Positions 16,888 through 24,263 of a stretch of DNA of 55,906 bases are shown in pieces. The translations under genes were made by a program, and so were the position numbers. The first letter of the stretch is position 1. Each line of letters begins with the position of its first letter. The notes under the pieces are model-generated. The model ran no database searches and was not told the origin of the DNA. It saw nothing but the letters and a program-made list of their open reading frames with translations. This DNA is from Flavobacteriales bacterium (GTDB lineage: Bacteria > Bacteroidota > Bacteroidia > JACJYZ01), in assembly GCA_020435415.1 (NCBI GenBank), contig JAGQZQ010000011.1, forward strand, positions 1-55,906. The letters run 5' to 3'.

Positions 16888-19740
16888 TTAAAGTTTGATT
16901 TCCTTGACCTTTCCGTAGCCCAGCGCTTCCAGGTCCTTCTTGATGCGATTTTTGTTTCCAACAATTACGATGACCATGTGATCAACCGGCAGGTGTTCTT
17001 TTGCCAGCTTGTTTATCTCATCTTTGGTCATTCCCTTCAAAATCTGTGCCTGTTGTGATGTGTAGTCCGCCGGAAGTTTGTATTCCAGGATGTTGGAAAG
17101 AAACCTGGCTTTCTGGTAAAGCGTCTCGTAGCGTCGTGCATCGCTTTGCAGCAGGGAGTTCTTGGTGAACTCCAGCTCCTCATCCGTGATGCCACTTTCA
17201 CGGTATTTCTTGAACTCTTTCATGAATTCAACCACGGATTCATCGGTCACATCTGTTTTTACACTTGCACCAGCCATAAATACACCTGGTTCCTTTCCGG
17301 CCTGGAAGTTTGAGCGGGCTCCGTAGGTGTACCCTTTGTCTTCGCGGAGATTCAGGTTTACCCTGGAGTTGAATGCGCCGCCCAGTGCAAAGTTCATGAT
17401 GGTCTTTTTGTAGTGTTCGCCCAGGGCATCGTAAGGGTCGATCGGGTAGCCAATGGAAATCTGTGAGGCAGTGGCGTAATCTTTATGCAACACATATATT
17501 TCCGTGCCTTCCGGCAGCTGGGGTTTCTGAACTTGCGGGATCTGCACCTCTTTTCTTTCCCATTTCTTCAGGAATTCCAGTTTGGGGAGTACATCTTTCT
17601 GGGGGAGATCGCTAACCACCACAAGACGTGCAACCGATGGCGAGTAGTACAGATTATAGTATTCTCTGACATCGTCCAGGGAAATCTTGTCCACGTCATC
17701 ATAGGTGCCGGTAAAGAAACGTCCCAGCGGCGAATCATCGCCATACAGCACTTTCATAAATGCTTTTTGGCTCAGGGTTGACATATTCGACTTCTGGTTT
17801 CTGATTGATTCCAGGGCCTGTTTTTTGGAGCGTTTGAAGTCATCTTCCTTGAAGCCGGGTTGGAATAACTTTTCATCCAGTAATTTCAGGGTTGCATCCA
17901 GGTTTTTGGTTGGTGTTTCCACGAAAATGCTTGTGCCGTCCTCGCTGCTGCTGAAGTTGATGGATGCGCCGAGCTTATCCAGTTCTGCGCTGATCTGCTC
18001 TGTGGTATGTACAGCGGTGCCTTCGTTCAGGATACTGGCGGTAAGCATGGCTGTTCCATCGCGGAATTTTTTTCCGTCCTCCAGCAGGTGACCGCCATCC
18101 ATATTAATAAGGATGGCCGTTTTTGGCATTTCGGTAAACTGTGTGCCGATCACGCGGAGGCCATTGATGAGATCCTCGTTATAAAATGAAGGAACGGTGA
18201 CCGGTTTGGCCGCGCCAGAGGCCGGACGTTTGCTCCGGTCGAAGTTGTCTTTTGGTGGATTGTAGCTCAGGTCCTTGTATTGGTCTTCTTCCTTGTGTTC
18301 AACGTTGGCGTAAGGGTTTACGCTTTTGCTTTTGGTTTCATCCTTTTCAACAGCGGGTGGGGCAGGAGCCACATTCACGAAAGTTGCCTGACGGCCCTTG
18401 ATGTATTTGTTGAACACGCGGATGAGGTCTTCGCGGGTGACCTTTTCGTAGCGCTCAATCTCTTTATTAAGATTAAAAGGACGGTCGCCGAGCAACATTT
18501 GCCATTGGGTCAGGTTTGATGCTTTGGAGGAAACCGATCCCATCACGTCAACCAGTCCGGACACGGTGTTTGCCTTTACACGGGACAGGGCATCGTCTGT
18601 GATCTCCGCTTCAAACTCATTGATACATTCGCGGATCAGACTTTCAATTTCGTTGAAGGTCAGGTTGGGGTAGGCCACGACCTGGATGGCAAACTCACTG
18701 GCCAGCTCACCGCTGAAGTTACCAACGACAGCCTGAATGGCTTTCTCGCTCTTTACGAATTTACGGTAAACGATAGAGTTGTTGCCGCCTCCCATGATCT
18801 GGGAGAGGAGATCCATCGCAGGTTCATCCTTATGATAGTTCTTGGGGCCGGGAAACGCCATGATGGTGAAGGGCAGGTAGACATCGTCCTGGATATTGGC
18901 GTATTTGTCCACCGGCAGGATCACCGGATCGGTCTTCATGGGGTAAACGTCCGGACCTTTGGGAATAGGGCCGAAATATTTGGCCACCATGGTCTTGACT
19001 TCTTCCGGGTCGACGTCCCCTGCCACGGTGAGGATGGCATTGTTGGGGCCGTACCAGCGCATGAAGAAATTCCTGAGGTCGTTGACATCCGCACGGTCCA
19101 GGTCATCCACATAGCCGATGGTAGGCCAGGAGTAAGGGTGTGCGTAAGGGTAGAGGTTCTGACACAATACCTCGTACACCATGCCATAAGGTTGGTTTTC
19201 CTGGTTTTGTGATTTTTCGTTTTTAACGGTAGCCCGTTGGTTCTCGAATTTTTTCTGGGTTACGGAATCCAGCAGAAAGCCCATCCGGTCTGCCTCCAGC
19301 CATAACATGGTTTCGAGTTGATTGGAAGGTACGGTCTCGAAATAGTTGGTGCGGTCGCGGTTAGTGGTGCCGTTCATGGTGCCGCCGCTTTCGGAAACGA
19401 TCTTGAAATGTTGCTCATCGCCTACATTTCGGGAACCCTGGAACATCATGTGCTCAAAGAAGTGTGCGAATCCTGATTTACCAAGGCTTTCGCGATTTGA
19501 ACCGACGTGGTAGGTGACCTCGACGTGCACCAAAGGGTCGGAGTGGTCTTCATGGATGATCAGGGTGAGTCCGTTCGGGTAACGCCATTTCTCATAGCCA
19601 ATGACGAATGAAGATGGATTGGCTGCGGCCTTTTCGATCAGTTGCGGACCTGAAGCGGCATCCTGCGCTTGTATGTGGATGGGGGCAATGATGGCTGTTA
19701 GCAACAGCAGCGCCGGCATCCATTTGTTAGGGTGTAGCAT
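16888..19740 (-). CDS. M16-family zinc metallopeptidase (pitrilysin-like)
   Basis: A 950-residue protein with a signal peptide (cleavage near IHIQAQ) holding two M16 halves in one chain. The N-terminal half has the inverted zinc motif HxxEH as H93-F-F-E96-H97 and the third ligand E175 in the conserved NEKSQNQENQPYG, so it should be active. The C-terminal half has the R/Y substrate-binding pair region near GYTYGARSNF and lacks the zinc motif, as usual. It is probably a periplasmic oligopeptidase. A TAxxTTTG element lies 63 bases upstream, and the TPR gene follows 11 bases downstream in the same operon. Confidence 0.92.
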   Translation of the reverse strand: MLHPNKWMPALLLLTAIIAPIHIQAQDAASGPQLIEKAAANPSSFVIGYEKWRYPNGLTLIIHEDHSDPLVHVEVTYHVGSNRESLGKSGFAHFFEHMMFQGSRNVGDEQHFKIVSESGGTMNGTTNRDRTNYFETVPSNQLETMLWLEADRMGFLLDSVTQKKFENQRATVKNEKSQNQENQPYGMVYEVLCQNLYPYAHPYSWPTIGYVDDLDRADVNDLRNFFMRWYGPNNAILTVAGDVDPEEVKTMVAKYFGPIPKGPDVYPMKTDPVILPVDKYANIQDDVYLPFTIMAFPGPKNYHKDEPAMDLLSQIMGGGNNSIVYRKFVKSEKAIQAVVGNFSGELASEFAIQVVAYPNLTFNEIESLIRECINEFEAEITDDALSRVKANTVSGLVDVMGSVSSKASNLTQWQMLLGDRPFNLNKEIERYEKVTREDLIRVFNKYIKGRQATFVNVAPAPPAVEKDETKSKSVNPYANVEHKEEDQYKDLSYNPPKDNFDRSKRPASGAAKPVTVPSFYNEDLINGLRVIGTQFTEMPKTAILINMDGGHLLEDGKKFRDGTAMLTASILNEGTAVHTTEQISAELDKLGASINFSSSEDGTSIFVETPTKNLDATLKLLDEKLFQPGFKEDDFKRSKKQALESIRNQKSNMSTLSQKAFMKVLYGDDSPLGRFFTGTYDDVDKISLDDVREYYNLYYSPSVARLVVVSDLPQKDVLPKLEFLKKWERKEVQIPQVQKPQLPEGTEIYVLHKDYATASQISIGYPIDPYDALGEHYKKTIMNFALGGAFNSRVNLNLREDKGYTYGARSNFQAGKEPGVFMAGASVKTDVTDESVVEFMKEFKKYRESGITDEELEFTKNSLLQSDARRYETLYQKARFLSNILEYKLPADYTSQQAQILKGMTKDEINKLAKEHLPVDHMVIVIVGNKNRIKKDLEALGYGKVKEIKL

Positions 19741-19802
19741 AATAATGAAAGGTGTTGCGGGTGATTATGTTGTGTACATCAACGGTTGAGTACTGCCGGC
19801 TG

Positions 19803-19810
19803 CAAATATA
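19803..19810 (-). promoter_or_regulatory. -7 promoter element TATATTTG for the M16/TPR operon
   Basis: On the minus strand these bases read TATATTTG, an exact TAxxTTTG match, 62 bases upstream of the M16 start codon. No convincing -33 element was seen. Confidence 0.5.
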
Positions 19811-19906
19811 GGAATCCTGTATTATTAAGGAAGATTTTCACAATTATTAACAGCAGTGTGGGCTTGCATGTGGTAGGGATGCGCTCGGAAATTCCATTCA
19901 AAACAT

Positions 19907-19914
19907 TAGCTTTG
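19907..19914 (+). promoter_or_regulatory. -7 promoter element TAGCTTTG for the FKBP gene
   Basis: Exact TAxxTTTG match 27 bases before the ATG at 19942. The leader also holds AAAGGAG seven bases before the start, an unusually good Shine-Dalgarno sequence for this phylum. Confidence 0.55.
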
Positions 19915-19941
19915 CCGTCTACCTAAAAAAACAAAAGGAGA

Positions 19942-20664
19942 ATGAAAAATCTATTATATGTTGGCGGATTGGCTGTGATGGCGCTGTCGGCATGCAACAA
20001 TGGCAAAGAAGCGGAAGTTGCGATTGACCTGAACCAGGAAGCGGATAAAGTCAGTTACAGCATTGGTGTAAACATCGGAAAGAGTTTGCAAATGCAGAAA
20101 GCTGATGAATTGAAACCTGAGATCATTGCAGCAGCGATGAAGGATGTCTTTGCCGAGGCGGAACTGAAAGTTTCAGAGGATGATGCCAAGCAGGCACTGC
20201 AGACTTATTTCGGAGCCAAGGAACAAGCGATGAGGGCTGAGCAGGAAAAGGAAATGCAGGTTGCCGGCCAACCGGCGCTGGAGAAAGGACGTGAGTTCCT
20301 TGAAGCAAACAAACAGGAAGAAGGTGTTGTGGTTACCGAAAGCGGACTGCAATATAAGGTCCTGAAAAAAGGCAGTGGTGCAAAGCCAACCGCCAGTGAT
20401 ATGGTAAAGGTGCATTACACCGGCACGTTGCTTAACGGCAATGTGTTCGATAGCTCCGTAGAGCGTGGTGAACCAGCTATCTTTGCGGTAAACCAGGTGA
20501 TTCCCGGGTGGACTGAGGCGTTGCAACTGATGCCCGTTGGTTCAAAATGGAAGGTGTTCATTCCCGGTGACCTGGCTTATGGTCTGCATTCACCAACCCC
20601 TAAGATCGGTCCCAATGAAACACTGATCTTTGAGGTTGAGCTGATCGAGATCATGAGTAAGTAA
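19942..20664 (+). CDS. FKBP-type peptidyl-prolyl isomerase lipoprotein
   Basis: A 240-residue folding factor. The N-terminus is a lipoprotein signal with lipobox LSAC, lipidated at C18, so the protein is membrane-anchored in the periplasm. Residues ~30-110 form the helical dimerisation domain found in FkpA/Mip-type isomerases, and residues ~125-238 the FKBP domain, with VHYTGTLLNGNVFDSS, the active-site V-I-P-G-W as QVIPGWTEAL, and the closing LIFEVELIEI. It resembles E. coli FkpA/FklB. It stands alone, with a -7 element and a Shine-Dalgarno upstream and a terminator downstream. Confidence 0.93.
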   Translation: MKNLLYVGGLAVMALSACNNGKEAEVAIDLNQEADKVSYSIGVNIGKSLQMQKADELKPEIIAAAMKDVFAEAELKVSEDDAKQALQTYFGAKEQAMRAEQEKEMQVAGQPALEKGREFLEANKQEEGVVVTESGLQYKVLKKGSGAKPTASDMVKVHYTGTLLNGNVFDSSVERGEPAIFAVNQVIPGWTEALQLMPVGSKWKVFIPGDLAYGLHSPTPKIGPNETLIFEVELIEIMSK

Positions 20665-20678
20665 AAACTGAAATATAT

Positions 20679-20740
20679 AGGTAGACTTGATAACGTCTAC
20701 CTGAGATTTAAACCAGCGTTCGAAAGGGCGCTGGTTTTGT
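20679..20740 (+). terminator. Terminator region after the FKBP gene (two hairpins)
   Basis: A first helix AGGTAGAC/GTCTACCT (20679-20702) is followed by AACCAGCG/CGCTGGTT (20711-20718 and 20729-20736) and then TTGTTTT. The second hairpin is the likely intrinsic terminator. Confidence 0.75.
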
Positions 20741-20746
20741 TTTAAC

Positions 20747-20798
20747 GGTTTACGGTTTACGGTTTTAGGTTTAAAGTTTAAGGTTGACGTACCGTATG
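20747..20798. repeat. Period-7 satellite (GGTTTAC/GGTTTAA) ending in a shared 20-bp sequence
   Basis: Successive seven-base units read GGTTTAC, GGTTTAC, GGTTTTA, GGTTTAA, AGTTTAA, GGTTGAC without a break from 20747 to 20788. The array runs into TAAGGTTGACGTACCGTATG (20779-20798), which occurs again, exactly, at 22144-22163 at the end of another array of the same kind. Confidence 0.85.
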
Positions 20799-20820
20799 GT
20801 ATTTGTTGTCCTGGGGTTGC

Positions 20821-20862
20821 AGTTTCTAGTTTCTGGTTTCTAGTTTCTGGTTTCTGGTTGGC
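20821..20862. repeat. Period-7 satellite (AGTTTCT/GGTTTCT)
   Basis: Six seven-base units in register: AGTTTCT, AGTTTCT, GGTTTCT, AGTTTCT, GGTTTCT, GGTTGGC. The last unit followed by GT echoes the GGTTGACGT that ends the arrays at 20747 and 22126. Confidence 0.85.
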
Positions 20863-20869
20863 GTCACAT

Positions 20870-20944
20870 ATCACCAAGTCATACATCACCAAGTCACACA
20901 TCACCAAGTCACACATCACCAAGTCACACATCACCAAATCGTAC
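20870..20944. repeat. Tandem array of five 15-bp units (ATCACCAAGTCACAC)
   Basis: Five consecutive 15-base units starting at 20870, 20885, 20900, 20915 and 20930; the middle three are identical and the outer two differ at one to three bases. Fifteen is a multiple of three, so the array is open on both strands, giving a false impression of coding sequence (a repeated S/Y-HITK on the plus strand). There are no spacers, so it is not a CRISPR. The rest of 20945-21203 holds no gene I can support. Confidence 0.9.
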
Positions 20945-21203
20945 ATAAAAAACTGTGAATCTGGTTTATATGATTTCTGTAGCAATAAACACTTTAACAA
21001 CAATCGGGCATTGGAAAGCCGGATTTATGCCCTTGGTCAGTGGGGAAAAGGCGAATGCTTACGAGAAATGGAGGAAGGGAGATGTATTGAGATTATGTGT
21101 AGCTACGGAGAATCAGGAGATGACTGTAAACACTGGGGAGTTTGGTTAAAATTAAAACTTAACATAATATTAATTATGGGACATTTATGTAGTGAGGCTA
21201 ATG

Positions 21204-21866
21204 CTACCTGCCAAAGTTACCCCAAGATCTGGTGGTCCACTTCTTTCTCTTTCGGCTTTGAACGACATGGCCCTTTTTGTCGTATCGGTTAATGGTAATC
21301 ATCCTGCAATATTTAATAGGGTAATTCTCCTTTAGTAGCGCAATGTTGTAAATCTTTTCTTTTTTCAATCGATTTTGAGAATCATAGTGCCTCCAAGTTC
21401 CGTCTTTCATTACGCTATCACTAAAACTCCAATTCTTTAAAGTATCCTTTCCATTGTTAACAACAACTGTAAAGTCAAAAGCGCTATAGTTGCCAACAGT
21501 TTTAAGCCGGCCGTTGCGTTTATAGAATTTCACATCTCCACAGAATCCGGAATAGTAGCCTTTGAAACCCTCATATCTTAAATGTCCTTGCTTGTTATAT
21601 ATCACTAAATAACGGTATTGATGATCCATAATTTGTCTTTCCATACCATTATTTGATCCCCAATAACTATACCCTTTGTTAAATAATATGCGTTTGCATT
21701 TCCTCCAGGATATTCTTAATTGGCTGGCTTTAACAATTGTGGTGTCTGGGATTTGCTCTTGACTTCCGCAATACACATTTTTCTCAATTAACTGCGCGCA
21801 AGCAGGTTTGGATAAGAGAAGTAATATTGCGATTGGCCTGATCCACATGGTTGTTTTATAACGCAT
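21204..21866 (-). CDS. Secreted protein of unknown function with MORN-like repeats
   Basis: A 220-residue protein with a signal peptide (residues ~1-23, ending KPACAQ). The body contains tyrosine- and glycine-rich strands such as YNKQGHLRYEGF, KFYKRNGRLKTVGNY and RHYDSQNRLKKEKIYN, which resemble the MORN-like toxin-antitoxin YwqK type of repeat. Three cysteines (mature part) could form disulfides. The frame extends upstream to 22049, but those residues read through repeats and a remnant and are unlikely to be coding; ATG 21866 sits right before the signal. The gene is visibly more AT-rich than its surroundings and is bracketed by period-7 arrays, which suggests separate origin. Confidence 0.7.
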   Translation of the reverse strand: MRYKTTMWIRPIAILLLLSKPACAQLIEKNVYCGSQEQIPDTTIVKASQLRISWRKCKRILFNKGYSYWGSNNGMERQIMDHQYRYLVIYNKQGHLRYEGFKGYYSGFCGDVKFYKRNGRLKTVGNYSAFDFTVVVNNGKDTLKNWSFSDSVMKDGTWRHYDSQNRLKKEKIYNIALLKENYPIKYCRMITINRYDKKGHVVQSRKRKKWTTRSWGNFGR

Positions 21867-21938
21867 TTTGAAAAATAAGATACAGATATAGTTTGAGGGT
21901 TGTGTCTTGTGGCTCCTCCCTGTATAGAACACACTTGT

Positions 21939-22018
21939 TACTTTTGCAATTTCACAACCCCATCCCCATGATCCTCGAACTCTCCATACTCCAGGTAAAA
22001 GACGACCAGGAAGAATAA
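21939..22018 (+). pseudogene. Decapitated antibiotic-biosynthesis-monooxygenase-type gene (promoter and first codons only)
   Basis: TACTTTTG at 21939-21946 matches the -7 consensus. It is followed at 21969 by an ATG that opens MILELSILQVKDDQEE and then a TAA. This 16-residue start is very like the N-termini of small ABM-domain proteins (YgiN-like), which begin with MILE, a short strand ending in VK, and an acidic turn. After the stop the sequence passes straight into a period-7 array (22021-22048), so the rest of the gene has apparently been lost or replaced. The identification rests on a short stretch and is tentative. Confidence 0.4.
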
Positions 22019-22020
22019 CT

Positions 22021-22048
22021 GGTTGGTAGTTTGTGGTTTGTAGTTGCA
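22021..22048. repeat. Period-7 satellite (AGTTTGT/GGTTTGT)
   Basis: Four units in register: GGTTGGT, AGTTTGT, GGTTTGT, AGTTGCA. It begins where the ABM-like remnant stops. Following bases (22050-22075) contain CCGCC...GGAGG, a weak REP-like palindrome. Confidence 0.75.
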
Positions 22049-22125
22049 TTGCCCGCCATAGCTTTAACGAAGGAGGGGGAGCCTTTCTTGAAATCTTATG
22101 AATCTGAAGTTTTCAGGGACAGGGT

Positions 22126-22163
22126 GGTTTAAGGTTTAAGGTCTAAGGTTGACGTACCGTATG
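22126..22163. repeat. Period-7 satellite (GGTTTAA) ending in the shared 20-bp sequence
   Basis: Units GGTTTAA, GGTTTAA, GGTCTAA, GGTTGAC from 22126 to 22153, running into the second exact copy of TAAGGTTGACGTACCGTATG at 22144-22163 (first copy at 20779-20798). Confidence 0.85.
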
Positions 22164-22182
22164 CTGATCGCTAGGACGGAGA

Positions 22183-22224
22183 ACCACAAACAAGAAACTA
22201 TAAACCACAAACTACAAACTACAA
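22183..22224. repeat. Period-7 satellite in the opposite orientation (ACTACAA/ACCACAA)
   Basis: Six units in register: ACCACAA, ACAAGAA, ACTATAA, ACCACAA, ACTACAA, ACTACAA. The complement is the AGTTTGT/GGTTTGT unit of the array at 22021, so the two arrays are inverted relative to each other across about 135 bases. Between here and 22447 I see no gene, only a hairpin CTCTCC/GGAGAG at 22408-22427 in the leader of the next gene. Confidence 0.85.
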
Positions 22225-22447
22225 ACCCGTTTGACCGTCCGCAAAACTACCTAACCCTTGCCCTTAAACGCTTTGCGGGTTACAATGTGTTAATTTTCAT
22301 ACATTTACGTGTAGATATGCAACCTTTTCGTTATATTGGTCGTCTATATAGTGTAGTTTGCCGATAAAATAAAGCGGTACAGAATACAAACAGGTGCCTC
22401 CGATTAACTCTCCAATTGGCAGGAGAGGTCCGTGAAATTACTTACTT

Positions 22448-22879
22448 ATGGCTAAACGTTTGACGGCGGTCCGTGAGGAAACCGCAACACTGATACGTAC
22501 AGACATCCATCAGATGGAACTCACTGAGGAAGGTATCCTATATATAACCGCCAGCAATCCCGAACTGGACCACATTGATGTGTCCAGACAGCTCGTGGAT
22601 GAAATGGCTTGGGGGTTCGCGAAGCTTGCCAACGGTATACCACGCCCAATGCTCTTTGATCTGGACTCAAGATATGTGTCTATTAACAAGGATGTAAGGG
22701 AGTACATCGCATCCCATCCATTGATCAACAGGGTGAAAAAGGCGGAGGCGATTGTCACCTCTTCACTTGCATCACGACTCATCGTGAATACCTACCTCAC
22801 CATCAATACCCCACCACGTCCCGCCCGCATGTTCAAGGATGTGGAGTCTGCCAAAAAATGGCTGAGAAAATTCCTTTGA
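22448..22879 (+). CDS. STAS/SpoIIAA-like protein of unknown function
   Basis: A 143-residue soluble protein. The strand-helix pattern is that of the STAS-like fold: an N-terminal strand pair with LTEEGILYITAS, a long helix, a central strand PMLFDLDS, a helix (KDVREYIASHP), a further strand with AEAIVTSSLASRLIVNTYLT and a last helix with FKDVESAKKWLRKFL. Similar small proteins in Bacteroidota are unassigned; the C-terminal K-W-L helix is typical of them. There is no partner gene nearby. Its leader holds a 6-bp hairpin at 22408-22427. The last codons and downstream bases are partly duplicated about 170 bases further on (see the repeats at 22877 and 23045). Confidence 0.75.
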   Translation: MAKRLTAVREETATLIRTDIHQMELTEEGILYITASNPELDHIDVSRQLVDEMAWGFAKLANGIPRPMLFDLDSRYVSINKDVREYIASHPLINRVKKAEAIVTSSLASRLIVNTYLTINTPPRPARMFKDVESAKKWLRKFL

Positions 22880-22914
22880 TCATTCCCTTCCCGTAGTTTC
22901 CCATCTTCATTCTT
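22877..22914. repeat. 38-bp direct repeat, left copy
   Basis: A 38-base sequence beginning TGATCATTCCC and ending TTCATTCTT occurs here and, exactly, at 23045-23082. The left copy starts in the stop codon of the STAS-like gene. The bases before each copy are also similar (AAATTCCTT against AAATTTCTC). Confidence 0.9.
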
Positions 22915-22924
22915 CATTCTTAAT
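22904..22924. repeat. Period-7 satellite (TCTTCAT), left
   Basis: Units TCTTCAT, TCTTCAT, TCTTAAT at the end of the left 38-bp repeat. A longer form follows the right copy. Confidence 0.7.
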
Positions 22925-22928
22925 TTTT

Positions 22929-23022
22929 CTCTGTGTAACTCTGCAAGGTCTCTGCGGTTCTCTGTGATAAGCAAAAAATATTAACACAGAGTATACGCAA
23001 AGAAGGCACAAAGAATACAGAG
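22929..23022. repeat. Imperfect inverted-repeat element with ~42-base arms (CTCTGTGTAA...)
   Basis: The left arm (22929-22970) is a string of CTCTG-type words, and the right arm (22981-23022) is its imperfect reverse complement, starting TTAACACAGAG and ending ATACAGAG. The arms are separated by the 10-base GCAAAAAATA. There is no coding sequence. Together with the flanking 38-bp direct repeats it has the outline of a small non-autonomous element. Confidence 0.75.
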
Positions 23023-23044
23023 CAATCCACAAAAGAAATTTCTC

Positions 23045-23112
23045 TGATCATTCCCTTCCCGTAGTTTCCCATCTTCATTCTTAATTCTTCATTCTTAATT
23101 TTAATTCTTAAA
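23045..23112. repeat. 38-bp direct repeat, right copy, with TCTTCAT/TCTTAAT heptamers
   Basis: The right copy of the 38-bp repeat covers 23045-23082. It flows into period-7 units TCTTCAT, TCTTAAT, TCTTCAT, TCTTAAT, then TTTAAT and TCTTAAA (23072-23112), one more alternation than on the left. Confidence 0.85.
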
Positions 23113-23162
23113 GATGCATCGAAGATGCAACCCGATCATGCTTCATTCGTCTTTTGCATGAT

Positions 23163-23170
23163 TAACTTTG
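23163..23170 (+). promoter_or_regulatory. -7 promoter element TAACTTTG for the DUF2911 gene
   Basis: Exact TAxxTTTG match 33 bases before the ATG at 23204; no clear -33 element. Confidence 0.5.
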
Positions 23171-23203
23171 CATCACTTAATTCACTAACATCAACCCAAC
23201 CCC

Positions 23204-24244
23204 ATGAAAAACTCAGTAGCTTTATGGCTATGTGGAGCGGCATTGTGTTTCTCATCCGCTTTACATGCCCAACAAAATCTAACCCAGCCGCGCGCCAGTC
23301 AGGCAGCATCTGTGAGTCAACGCATAGGTCTGCTGGACGTAACGGTAAACTATAGCAGTCCCGGTGTAAACAAGCGCACCATCTGGGGCAGTCTTGTCCC
23401 GTACGATCAGGTATGGCGTTGTGGTGCCAATGAGAACACCACCGTTACTTTCAGTCGTGATGCCATGGTGGAAGGAAAATTCATTGCAGCCGGGACCTAC
23501 GGCTTGCACATGATCCCCGGCAAGGAACAATGGATGGTGATCTTCTCTACCGACAAAGATGCGTGGGGAAGCTTTGCTTACAACAAGAACAATGATCTGT
23601 TCAGGGTATCCGTAACGCCGGTAGAAACCACCTTTCACGAGTGGCTAACCTATGAATTTCCGGATCGCCAGGCGGACCATGCGACCCTTTCATTGAAATG
23701 GGAAAAACTGGAAGTGCCCATCCGGATCTCGATCAACCTGAAAGAGCAGGTACTGGAAAACATGAAGACAGAGTTGACCGGGCTTGCCCAGTTCTCATGG
23801 CAGGGCTGGAATCAGATTGCCAACTACTGTGCGGCCAACAATATTCATCTCCATGAGGCACTTGGCTGGGTGGATCGTTCGATCAACCAGAACAAAAATT
23901 ATAATAACCTGATGACAAAGTCATTGGTGTTAAGACAAATGGGCAGAATAGATGAAGCCAAACAGCTGGCCAAGGAAGCCATGCCACTGGGAACCGAGCA
24001 GCAGGTGAACACTTACGGTTATCAATTGATGGGATTGGGACAGGTGGATGAGGCGCTTAGCGTTTTTCAGGACAACGTGAAGAAGAACCCAAAGTCATGG
24101 AATGTGTATGATAGTCTGGCAGAGGCCTATGGTAACAAGGGCGACAAAGCCAACGCAATCAAGAACTACAAAAAAGCATTGGAGATGGCACCGGAGAATC
24201 AGAAGGCGCGGATACAGGGGATTCTGGATGATCTGCAGAAATAG
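23204..24244 (+). CDS. Secreted DUF2911 domain protein with C-terminal TPR repeats
   Basis: A 346-residue protein with a signal peptide (about 22 residues, ending LHAQ). Residues ~25-175 match DUF2911: PRASQAASVSQRIG, VNYSSPGVNKRTIWG, VPYDQVWRCGANENTT, GTYGLHMIPG and the DHATLSLKWE strand are its usual landmarks. Residues ~235-346 hold TPR-type helices (GRIDEAKQLAKEAM, GQVDEALSVFQDNVKKNP, NAIKNYKKALEMAPENQ). This two-domain layout is common in Bacteroidota; the domain's biochemical role is not established. It is probably periplasmic. A terminator follows. Confidence 0.9.
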   Translation: MKNSVALWLCGAALCFSSALHAQQNLTQPRASQAASVSQRIGLLDVTVNYSSPGVNKRTIWGSLVPYDQVWRCGANENTTVTFSRDAMVEGKFIAAGTYGLHMIPGKEQWMVIFSTDKDAWGSFAYNKNNDLFRVSVTPVETTFHEWLTYEFPDRQADHATLSLKWEKLEVPIRISINLKEQVLENMKTELTGLAQFSWQGWNQIANYCAANNIHLHEALGWVDRSINQNKNYNNLMTKSLVLRQMGRIDEAKQLAKEAMPLGTEQQVNTYGYQLMGLGQVDEALSVFQDNVKKNPKSWNVYDSLAEAYGNKGDKANAIKNYKKALEMAPENQKARIQGILDDLQK

Positions 24245-24263
24245 TTAACACTAGTCGTGTTGA

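Noticed and set aside
20870-20944. CRISPR array
   Set aside because: The units are 15 bases and directly adjacent, without spacers, and no cas genes are near.
20955-21149. 64-codon plus-strand frame after the array
   Set aside because: Composition is not impossible for a protein, but there is no promoter, no recognised motif and no plausible partner; it may be a fragment of an unknown gene.
20858-21292. Open frames on both strands over the 15-bp array, including a 144-codon plus-strand and a 137-codon minus-strand frame
   Set aside because: Their first part is the tandem array, which is open only because its period is a multiple of three. The rest has no family features, and the plus-strand frame runs into the opposite-strand gene at 21204.
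22408-22427. Hairpin CTCTCC/GGAGAG in the leader of the STAS-like gene as a riboswitch
   Set aside because: Only one 6-bp helix, with no terminator and no further conserved structure that I could see.
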